Part shown: in pieces, positions 31,901 to 37,424 of the stretch | Position numbering within the stretch: position 1 is the stretch's first letter | How the letters are laid out: each line of letters opens with the position of its first letter | Assembly (NCBI GenBank): GCA_946536145.1 | Contig: CAMNEA010000013.1 | Coordinates: forward strand, 1-49,969 | Length of the DNA: 49,969 nt | Origin: an uncultured Butyrivibrio sp. | GTDB lineage: Bacteria > Bacillota > Clostridia > Lachnospirales > Lachnospiraceae | Direction of reading: 5' to 3' | Notes under the pieces: model-generated | Told to the model about the DNA's origin: nothing | The model's input: the letters and a program-made list of their open reading frames with translations, nothing else | The model's database searches: none | Program-made: the position numbers and the translations under genes

Positions 31901-33919
31901 GTTCTGCTGTTCCTGAGGCTGCTGATTCAGATTCTGCTGATTCAGATTCTGCTGTTCCTGAGGCTGCTGATTCAGGTTCTGCTGTTCCTGAGGCTGCTGA
32001 TTCAGATTCTGCTGTTCCTGAGGCTGCTGATTCAGATTCTGCTGTTCCTGAGGCTGCTGATTCTGGTTCTGCTGTTCCTGAGGCTGCTGATTCTGGTTCA
32101 GCTGAGCCTGTTCTTCCTTCGGCTGTTCCTGCTTGTCCTGATTCTGCAGCTGAACCTGCTGATTTTGTAGCTGAATCTGCTGATTCTGCGGCTGTTCAAC
32201 CTGGTTCTGTTGTTCCAGGTTCTGCTGGTTCTGCTGCTCATTGTGCTGCTCGTCCTGAACCTGATTCTGTGGCTGAACCTGCTCTACTTTCGGCTGCTGA
32301 GCCTTTTTCTGCTCCTCCTGAGCCTGTTTCTGTCTTTCCTTCTCGAGTTTCTCTTTTAGCTTCTCTTCCTCTCTCTTTTTCTTTCTCTCCTGCTTCTCTA
32401 ATTCTCTATAGTGCTTATCCATCTCCTCGATGCTTCCAAAATTCTCATAATGAGCCTCAATGTTAAGCTCGCGGATCCTGCTCTCTTTTTCTGTGATCTC
32501 CTTTTTGCGCTCCGTGCGCTCACCCTTCCTGTCAATGTACTCATAGTTTTTGATCTTCTTTACAGCATCTTCTGTTGAGACAGCTTTGCTCTCAATATCA
32601 CTGGCGAGCTTGATAAGGAACTCATCACTGATATTGGTCATATCAGTATTGGCTACGCCAAGTCTCGTTCTCAGAAGTACTTTGGCAAGCTCGGAAGAGC
32701 GGTTCCTGTCAAGGAACTTCATGTTCGGATCATTCTTCATTCCGCGAAGGATCTTTTTCGTGTTGTCTTCGCCAAAGACCTTCTCATTCTCTATCATGTT
32801 GACGCCCATCTGGTGTGCAAGCTGGTGGGCAGTTATATTCAGGTTTTCAGTCTTGAACTTCACCTTTGCCTCTCCGGCATAGGTCTCCCTGTAAGTGAAG
32901 CCAAAGTCAAGCGTGTTGTCTTCTTTCTGGAAAAGATTGACAACATAGTCTCCCACAACAAAGGAAGCGCTGGCAAAGGTATTGTCCCTGAATCTTGCAA
33001 GAGTATCCCTAAGACCGATAAGCAACTGCTTTACGGCTTTCTTTTCCTTATTGTTGCTTCCGTATTGATTTATCAGAGCATCAGGAACAAAGGTCATATG
33101 AATAGCGTCGTAAAACATTTTGACATCCTTATTCATATCCCTTATATCGCTGTTCTGCAGACCACTGAAATGATCTGAATATACCTTTAATCTATCTTCT
33201 CTGGTTTCATAGTCCTGCACCTGTTCCTTTGTCACATCCCCGTGATTCTCGCAGTAAACAGTTGCTTCTACAATGAGATCCCTTATTGTCTTTGGATCTT
33301 TTCCTATAAATCCCCTGAAAGCCATCTGCTTTGCGAAATTTATGCTGTTGAGCTCATCGAGGAGCTGTGACATCTTATCGCGAACCAGATTGTAGCGCTC
33401 TACCCCCTTGGATGATCCCGGGTTCTTTCCCTTAAGATAGTTTTTACAGGCAGCTATTGCGTCCTGGTAGAGGATAACAGTATTTTCCAGGGTCAGCGCC
33501 CTGTTTCTTGCCAAGTACTTTGGCGAATTCTTTTTGACATCCTCGGCGTAAGGCTTCTGTATTTCAAGTTCAACCTTCCCAACAGCTTCCTTTACCTTGA
33601 ACATAAGGTCAGAATCCTTGCGGTACCTGTTGTTGTTTAGAAGCATCTGCGCGAGGTTTCTTCCTCTCATGGACTCAAGCTTTGCCTTCTTTGAGACATC
33701 AAGCTTGAACTCAGCGGAATTCTTCAGAGCATATCCGATGAGTTTATTTTCATATTCTGCCCTCTTTACGCTCTCGGCAGCTGTATCCTTCTGATTGTCC
33801 TCATACTTTTGAGGCTTGAATGAGTAGTAGGGGTTTTCGTTTTTCTCAAAGTCAGTCAGTTCGCGTGTCTGTTCATTGATCCTGGTCATGTTTTTTTCTT
33901 CGAACTTCAGATAATCCAT
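25991..33919 (-). CDS. Giant coiled-coil protein with UbiB/ABC1 (ADCK)-like kinase domain
   Basis: 2642 residues, ATG with AGGAGG 6 bases upstream; no signal peptide or clear membrane helix. Layout: unrecognised mostly helical N-terminus (1-500), Lys/Glu coiled coil, Gln-rich tandem-repeat segment (about 537-705), very long charged coiled coils (720-1640), then an ADCK-like kinase (about 1690-2130), then more Lys/Glu helices with short EQKK-type repeats near 2510-2545. Kinase residues seen: Lys1787 in a degenerate KxGQ-like stretch (KGAGPLLQKLL), Ala-rich nucleotide loop GAASVGQ (1853-1859), ATP Lys1879 (VVIKLLRP), EARN, catalytic HGDLHAGN (His2052, Asp2054, Asn2059) and DFG Asp2071. The catalytic set looks intact. 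Classic UbiB proteins (~550 residues) support quinone synthesis; nothing here suggests that. Followed by the GNAT gene; both sit between ribF and rpsO. Confidence 0.85.
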   Translation of the reverse strand: MDYLKFEEKNMTRINEQTRELTDFEKNENPYYSFKPQKYEDNQKDTAAESVKRAEYENKLIGYALKNSAEFKLDVSKKAKLESMRGRNLAQMLLNNNRYRKDSDLMFKVKEAVGKVELEIQKPYAEDVKKNSPKYLARNRALTLENTVILYQDAIAACKNYLKGKNPGSSKGVERYNLVRDKMSQLLDELNSINFAKQMAFRGFIGKDPKTIRDLIVEATVYCENHGDVTKEQVQDYETREDRLKVYSDHFSGLQNSDIRDMNKDVKMFYDAIHMTFVPDALINQYGSNNKEKKAVKQLLIGLRDTLARFRDNTFASASFVVGDYVVNLFQKEDNTLDFGFTYRETYAGEAKVKFKTENLNITAHQLAHQMGVNMIENEKVFGEDNTKKILRGMKNDPNMKFLDRNRSSELAKVLLRTRLGVANTDMTNISDEFLIKLASDIESKAVSTEDAVKKIKNYEYIDRKGERTERKKEITEKESRIRELNIEAHYENFGSIEEMDKHYRELEKQERKKKREEEKLKEKLEKERQKQAQEEQKKAQQPKVEQVQPQNQVQDEQHNEQQNQQNLEQQNQVEQPQNQQIQLQNQQVQLQNQDKQEQPKEEQAQLNQNQQPQEQQNQNQQPQEQQNLNQQPQEQQNLNQQPQEQQNLNQQPQEQQNLNQQNLNQQPQEQQNLNQQPQEQQNLNLQNQAQQPQVQQAQPQEQIQIEYPAGVIEYELSLNKSYDDIYDENFKKEQEITKAYKDAVQKLEDDKKALEERIANYNKEAEKSRNERDAVSKKYLENKAKALENLENCIKTNAAFRIEEDLENNLETLKERYGNHKSELEKELAKRKSDIEKQVREEYSDYEQQIQTSINLLLDDYDQKAEKKLSALEEKYQCRQATEDLVKIEEAFREENLKFLGAINKNDADTERERSLIRKERDLLLKWKDYYKATASKNVSAPMGFTALDSLGNEQKEVPLNFGEWKIKLDQERIEEEARIKAEEEKREYREKILNEYRELSGDIRELKENDFTKTTDIRVNGADTLDLLRIRQLHEKDGTLKELIDKSDVYDEVLDKKKQDKYENDKKNNETKLKASEDQLKKLTDEVENLEAQIIRIREELEKNKEKADKATEDGNLKMPDISAQMFEKVGSAIEMFEEADKLDRQELENEIAKIDEKQKQLEGKDAAKNYKEHADKRKKELTDQYNERAELRKRAMSAWDEESNFNVREKLILTESLKFNISDVKARVEKGSLTEKQGRAEIDKLWKEFAIDLEEANNSVKKNRSDKETKRLENLSALLGERLKLEDALNLAVKDKASKTASISEVKKSIKDTKLQITNLNDYITQLATTRQKRQERIKREEEENKKESLWGEEGDKLMEIITEVIYAQNTWDMDNEANPGMHLWNVLKKYSGKLIGYVTEPKKTKKIIADFVEKLPTQALDVEKDELIDQLSSWFDTITAMVDKEILKKRKEATERNRQRQLRKEAKKAEIEERKRLRAEENKRREEEEAKEDKKALEEYTERNFGYMGELEEAVAVEEYLKDKEKKEKEKKEKEANKSVFSKMWNFAFGGNDEDDEPLLDPAVAASPIAKLRIERDEARKKRLEEEAKQDKEWEKEIEDAGYDDQVKEDEWIFTDNKAFLLNAGMNKLFEEAEKDKDNEYVKKVTDAQKNFETTVHRTLRGMQDLMMEYVEDNIGDQSQEIPIEKVEYYKEKNISAKERHERIEKGSEQLSNMINNAMAGEQGEGQFLRNVLSSYFAKSSAIDLRSMLASALRNMKPSDIPEDATREEKMKALSPFVGGMFKGAGPLLQKLLQGMPGSLIPEGLEDAFDDIKQNLADIPMPIVEAQLLSLIERSDGQIRKITITKSLGAASVGQAFLCKVYTRGKEIPEEVVIKLLRPDVRNRMLREKKIMEQCAKDAGKGMAKTYAGQMERYLEELDLTIEARNCELGKIYDSGNVTAMSVSRLANPTPNAMMVNRAEGDTVVGVLKKSKATRDELLGGFYKKDGNGRIMMKGDNPVLEIAPGTDIQSIKARLSEHLLVLRNQQELLCKMAQKWVTEAVFGEGYYHGDLHAGNIMLSDSHLTIIDFGNATKINEFQREKITLMLMAAAAGNGDGFMTGFEALLSEESKTLLSEKRKELQDIFNEVMKLGNYQSSAERIGAALVRAQKIGFELPPAIYGFQQCQLRVQNTINSFNKEIMEVQNSIKLIESAQNATVFKIKQRFEQVASTDSVGSDNIRMTMLTDDDDDLAALITDTSTERRKWVDDLFAGGFGSFNDFIKLEDEILLNTVLGDAGSIDMNYEQAAKRVIRKKEWYAPFEKFGIKMPEKKDAAKTNEDNTKILEALTVEQKKEILKDLRDYMKPFDVVGAIKELRKAQDEGKDKAEIERLTKAAVECIKRAKKNYHDIAYEVIDSALTYELNERLEDYELSEEDRQIPERVRQFEELKKNLTDEKEEKLKRKSAYIDITAIEKQTRDMLLNKKNIDQAERELKEIFNDPQYGRRAEVAFKAYRSYIVKDDEKKKNADEKKIVVEEQKKNVDEQKKTANEQKRIAYEKGQKENEEKRLLDNLMEAIRMPLLLATGKKGDAKKEMRADMSAPDNFVNVMSDVINEKWRQALKRVNIFKSVKYGINIQEDVEDRIFGTMDVIKIVMERIFG
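31860..32100 (-). repeat. 30-bp in-frame tandem repeats encoding a Gln/Asn/Pro-rich tract
   Basis: About 7-8 copies of a 30-bp unit (leftward coding QPQEQQNLNQ) with near-identical DNA; one copy has an extra 15 bp. The unit length is a multiple of three, so copy-number change would keep the frame. It forms the core of the Gln-rich segment of the giant protein. The rightward translation of the same DNA looks like a Ser/Ala/Asp repeat protein, but it is only the antisense shadow. Confidence 0.9.
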
Positions 33920-34015
33920 AATTTGCCTCCTATCCGGTACTTACCCATTAAGTTTATACGAACAACATATCAGTAAAGGAACATAATTTCTCAGAAAGAT
34001 AAGCCTATGCCGTTT

Positions 34016-34927
34016 TCATCTGCCCCTGGCATTTAAAAGGTCGCTTGCAATCTGCTTTTTAAGACTCTCAATCCCGTCAAACTTCATCTCCGGTCTTACA
34101 AATTTCAGCAGTTCCACCTTAATGAACTTCCCATAGATGTCACTGTCAAAATCATATATATAGGTCTCGACTCCTACCCTCTCTTTTTCTGAAATAGTAG
34201 GTTTTCTCCCAACGTTGGTCATCCCGTCGAACGCAGCTCCGTCTACATGCACCCGGCTGGCATAGACGCCATAGGGAGGAAGGAGTTTATCATCGGGAGG
34301 CATAACATTGACCGTAGGGATCCCGATGGTAGTCCCGATATGCCTTCCGTGCTCAACCGGTCCGCTTACACTGTAGTTTTCCCCCAGAAGTCTTGCTGCC
34401 ATCGCCATATTCCCGTCTGATACTTCGTTGCGGATCCTTGTGGAACTGACTTCACTGCCATCAATCCTCACCTTGTCTATCAGTTCAAGCTCGTACCCCA
34501 TCTTTTTTGAAAGGCTCTTCAGAAGATGCCTGTCGCCTCTTCCCTTATAGCCGAAGGTTACGTCTGTCCCTGCCGCGATATAATCTGCCCCTATCTGCTG
34601 AACAAGTATCCTCTTAACAAAATCTTCCGGAGCGGTTGCTGCCGTCTCCTCTGTCAGCGGAAATTCAATAAGTATATCTATGCCGAGCTCTTTGAAGGCT
34701 CTCCTCTTCTCGTCCTTCGTAAACAGCTGCCTTACGGTATGGCCTGTGAAAAACTCCTCAGGTGAAGGGTCAAAGGTAAAGACCACGCTCTTCATGTTGT
34801 CGGCCTTCTGCCCGAGGATGTAGGAAAGCAGCTTCCTGTGCCCCAGATGTATCCCGTCAAATTTGCCTATGGCAACTGCGTTTTTTCCCTCAATATGAAA
34901 CTTTGTTGTATCTGTGATTATCTGCAT
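34016..34927 (-). CDS. ribF: Bifunctional riboflavin kinase / FAD synthetase
   Basis: 303 residues. N-terminal FAD synthetase (nucleotidyltransferase) with GKFDGIHLGHRKLL and 'VSSTRIRNEVSDGNMAMAARLLG'; C-terminal riboflavin kinase with VEHGRHIGTTIGIPTVN and 'PPYGVYASRVHVDG', ending in 'ETYIYDFDSDIYGKFIKVELLKFVRPEMKF'. It makes FMN and FAD from riboflavin. Starts 17 bases after truB, in the conserved truB-ribF pair. In relatives I would expect rpsO next; here the giant gene and its GNAT partner intervene. The spacer 33920-34015 shows no clear terminator. Confidence 0.96.
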   Translation of the reverse strand: MQIITDTTKFHIEGKNAVAIGKFDGIHLGHRKLLSYILGQKADNMKSVVFTFDPSPEEFFTGHTVRQLFTKDEKRRAFKELGIDILIEFPLTEETAATAPEDFVKRILVQQIGADYIAAGTDVTFGYKGRGDRHLLKSLSKKMGYELELIDKVRIDGSEVSSTRIRNEVSDGNMAMAARLLGENYSVSGPVEHGRHIGTTIGIPTVNVMPPDDKLLPPYGVYASRVHVDGAAFDGMTNVGRKPTISEKERVGVETYIYDFDSDIYGKFIKVELLKFVRPEMKFDGIESLKKQIASDLLNARGR

Positions 34928-34944
34928 TAAAAAACTTCCTGTGT

Positions 34945-35910
34945 TTAATCATTATTTTCATAAAAAAACTTCTCGACACGAAACTGCCTTATCCGCCCGT
35001 CATATCTGTAAATCCCGAAGAAAGTGTCGTCCTGTGAATAAACCCTGAAACGGTTTCCGTCACGGAACATCTCTTTGGCATACTCCTTGTCATTGACATC
35101 CTCCGGATCCTCGGTTATTAGGTTGTCTGTCCTGAAGCTGTTTCCATTCTCAAGAAGTGCTCTGTGCGCATCGCTGACATGTATTGCGTCCAGATCCCTG
35201 AAAATATACTCAGGCGACTGTATGATCGAAGGCAGCGTCCCTTCATCCCTCATTTTCTCTATCTCTGAGAGCGTATGCGCATCCTCTAGGTGAAAAGCTC
35301 CGACGCAGGTTCTTGTCAGATGTTGCATCACTGCGCCGCAGCCAAGTCTTTCCCCTATGTCATTGCACAGGGTTCTTATATAGGTTCCCTTGGAACACTT
35401 TACTTCCATGGTAAAAAGATGCTCTGTTTCAAGGAGAGAATCATCAAGTATTGTTATCCTGTCTATATGTATCCTTCTGGCCTTGCGCTCTACCTCAATT
35501 CCCTCTCTGGCGAGCTCATACAGCTTCCTGCCTCCCTGCTTTATCGCCGAGTACATCGGAGGGATCTGGTCGTAGTCACCGACAAAAGCCTTAACGGCTT
35601 CTGTAAGAGCCTGCCTTGTGACATTTACTTCTCTCTCTGCAAGTACCTGTCCCGACATATCCTGCGTATCTGTCGTAACTCCAAGCCTGCAGACAGCAAT
35701 ATACTCCTTGTCGTGGTCCGTGAGCATCTCGACAAGTTTGGTTCCGGTACCAAGACATACCACAAGGACACCGACCGCATCCGGATCGAGCGTACCTGTA
35801 TGTCCTATCTTCTTTTGATGAAGGATTCCCCGCAGCTTCGCTACCACATCGTTGGAAGTAAAGCCCGGCTCTTTATATATATTTATTAATCCATTATAAA
35901 CATTAGCCAT
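34945..35910 (-). CDS. truB: tRNA pseudouridine(55) synthase TruB
   Basis: 321 residues. Forms pseudouridine 55 in the T-loop of tRNAs. N-terminus YNGLINIYKEPGFTSNDVV; catalytic Asp42 in KIGHTGTLDPDAVGVL; then QIPPMYSAIKQGGRKLYELAREG and 'CSKGTYIRTLCNDIGERLGCGA'. Family length is about 300; the C-terminal part is a PUA-like region (RFRVYSQDDTFFGIYRY). It begins a unit with ribF after the terminator that closes the rimP operon. Confidence 0.96.
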   Translation of the reverse strand: MANVYNGLINIYKEPGFTSNDVVAKLRGILHQKKIGHTGTLDPDAVGVLVVCLGTGTKLVEMLTDHDKEYIAVCRLGVTTDTQDMSGQVLAEREVNVTRQALTEAVKAFVGDYDQIPPMYSAIKQGGRKLYELAREGIEVERKARRIHIDRITILDDSLLETEHLFTMEVKCSKGTYIRTLCNDIGERLGCGAVMQHLTRTCVGAFHLEDAHTLSEIEKMRDEGTLPSIIQSPEYIFRDLDAIHVSDAHRALLENGNSFRTDNLITEDPEDVNDKEYAKEMFRDGNRFRVYSQDDTFFGIYRYDGRIRQFRVEKFFYENND

Positions 35911-35972
35911 TAGAAACGTTCCCTTTTCTCAAGCACGCTTGACGTGTGAAAAAGACTTTTGACCCTGATATC

Positions 35973-36029
35973 AAAAAACAGATAAACGTCGTCTTACGAT
36001 TGTCGTGAACATGACATTTATCTGTTTTC
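35973..36029 (-). terminator. Terminator at the end of the rimP-nrnA operon
   Basis: Leftward, AACAGATAAATGTCAT pairs with GTCGTCGTTTATCTGTT-like sequence (outer stem ACAGATAAA/TTTATCTGT, inner GTCAT/ACGAC with one wobble) and is followed by TTTTTTGA. It lies 8 bases past the nrnA stop. Both strands have a T-run, so it could work either way. Confidence 0.7.
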
Positions 36030-36036
36030 TATTATA

Positions 36037-36990
36037 TCATTCATTATACAGTTGTTTGTGTATATATTTGGTTATATTGTTGATGACATCGTGGTAAGTT
36101 CCGCTGACTGTACATCCTGCAGCCCTGACGTGTCCGCCACCGCCAAACATCTCGGCTACCTGGGATACATTGACCGCGCCGTTGCTGCGAAGACTGACCT
36201 TGTATTCCAGCGGCGCAAGCTCGTGCATAAATATCGCGCAGTCGACGCCAAGAGTCAGAAGAAGCTGATTGACTATTCCGTCAAGGTCATTACTGTCTGC
36301 TCCGTAGAAATCCATGGTCTGCCTTGAAATAACCGAAACTATGCACCTTCCGTCCATCAGAAGTATGCTCTCAAGAAGCGCTCTTCCAAGAATCTGGTTC
36401 TGCAGATATGTCTTTTCATAAAAGACGTGATCTATCAGGCTTCCGAAATCGAAGCCAAAGGATATCAGATCTGCAGCAATCCTCATGGTCTCGGGAGAAG
36501 TGTTGTTGTATTTGAATACGCCTGTGTCTGTAACCATTCCGGTGTACAGAGCCTTGGCGATATCAATATCCATCTTTTCTCTTTTGAGAACATTGTAAAC
36601 AAGCTCACACGCAGAGCTTGCAGTAGGAACGATATAGAGCTCATTGCCCGTTCCTTTGTTGCTTATGTGATGGTCTATATTCGCAGTCTTCTTCGCCGAG
36701 TCAAAAAACGGCTCAGCATCCCCAATCCTGTCCTTGGAACTGTCAAGAACGATGAAAAGATCATAGCTCTTTACATCTGTCCTAAAGTCCGATCTCACAT
36801 CACCTATATCTTTTATAAATTCATACTCAGGCGGTATCTTCTCAAGAAATACATCCACCCTGATTTTGGGATAGTTCTTTTTGAGATAAAGATACACTCC
36901 CATACATGAGCCGATACAATCTCCGTCAGGTCTGATATGACCTGAAATACCGATTGTCTCTGCTCCTTTTACTAACTGGTCTAACTTCAT
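36037..36990 (-). CDS. nrnA: DHH/DHHA1 phosphoesterase, NrnA-type oligoribonuclease / pAp phosphatase
   Basis: 317 residues. DHH domain with SGHIRPDGDCIGS (metal Asp residues), IVLDSS, and ANIDHHISN (DHH); then TGMVTDTGVFKYNNTSPETM; DHHA1 domain with SLRSNGAVNVSQVAEMFGGGGHVRAAGC. This matches the bifunctional nano-RNase/pAp phosphatase that degrades oligoribonucleotides in organisms without Orn. Its ATG overlaps the rbfA stop (ATGA). The rbfA-nrnA-truB-ribF order is standard for Firmicutes. Confidence 0.94.
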   Translation of the reverse strand: MKLDQLVKGAETIGISGHIRPDGDCIGSCMGVYLYLKKNYPKIRVDVFLEKIPPEYEFIKDIGDVRSDFRTDVKSYDLFIVLDSSKDRIGDAEPFFDSAKKTANIDHHISNKGTGNELYIVPTASSACELVYNVLKREKMDIDIAKALYTGMVTDTGVFKYNNTSPETMRIAADLISFGFDFGSLIDHVFYEKTYLQNQILGRALLESILLMDGRCIVSVISRQTMDFYGADSNDLDGIVNQLLLTLGVDCAIFMHELAPLEYKVSLRSNGAVNVSQVAEMFGGGGHVRAAGCTVSGTYHDVINNITKYIHKQLYNE

Positions 36991-37424
36991 TCATCCTCCT
37001 GTGTGTCATCAGGCACATCGCCTTCAGACTCATCCTCTTCAAGGCTCTCCCCCCTCGCAAGCCTGGCTTCATTGTCCTTCGCAGTGACTTCATCAATCTT
37101 TTTGGACATATTGATCGCATATTCAATAGAATCGTCCATGATGAATCTCAGCTCCGGAGTATATCTCATATTGAGCTCTTTGGCAAGAGTGCTGCGAATA
37201 TAACCCGCAGCCGACTTAAGTCCCTCCTGGGTTCTAAGCCTCTCTTCCTCATCGCCCATGACGGTGACCCAGACCTTACAGGTCTTAAGGTCTGGTGCTA
37301 CCTCCACTTCCATAACAGATGTGAAGGGGCTGATCCTGGGATCCTTGCTGTAGCGGATTGCCTCAGATATGACCTTCTGCACCTCGCCGTTTATTCTTCT
37401 GTTTTTATTGCTGTTTTTTCTCAC
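36987..37424 (-). CDS. rbfA: Ribosome-binding factor A
   Basis: 145 residues, GTG start overlapping the infB stop (GTGA). KH-like fold: [25 protein letters not shown], then [60 protein letters not shown]. Matures the 16S rRNA 5' end during cold and normal growth. The last ~30 residues are an acidic tail (Glu/Asp-rich) beyond the usual 115-120, likely disordered. Confidence 0.95.
   Translation of the reverse strand: MRKNSNKNRRINGEVQKVISEAIRYSKDPRISPFTSVMEVEVAPDLKTCKVWVTVMGDEEERLRTQEGLKSAAGYIRSTLAKELNMRYTPELRFIMDDSIEYAINMSKKIDEVTAKDNEARLARGESLEEDESEGDVPDDTQEDE

Noticed and set aside
31840-32466. Rightward 208-codon frame rich in Ser, Ala, Asp and Glu
   Set aside because: It is the antisense reading of the Gln-rich repeats of the giant protein; no ribosome site or promoter, and its composition follows from the 30-bp repeat.
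25991-33919. Giant protein as a secreted toxin or adhesin
   Set aside because: No signal peptide, membrane anchor or surface-sorting motif; a long lysine-rich coiled coil and kinase residues point to the cytosol.
25991-33919. Giant protein as a quinone-biosynthesis UbiB
   Set aside because: Only the kinase core resembles UbiB, the KxGQ motif is degenerate, and no quinone gene is near.
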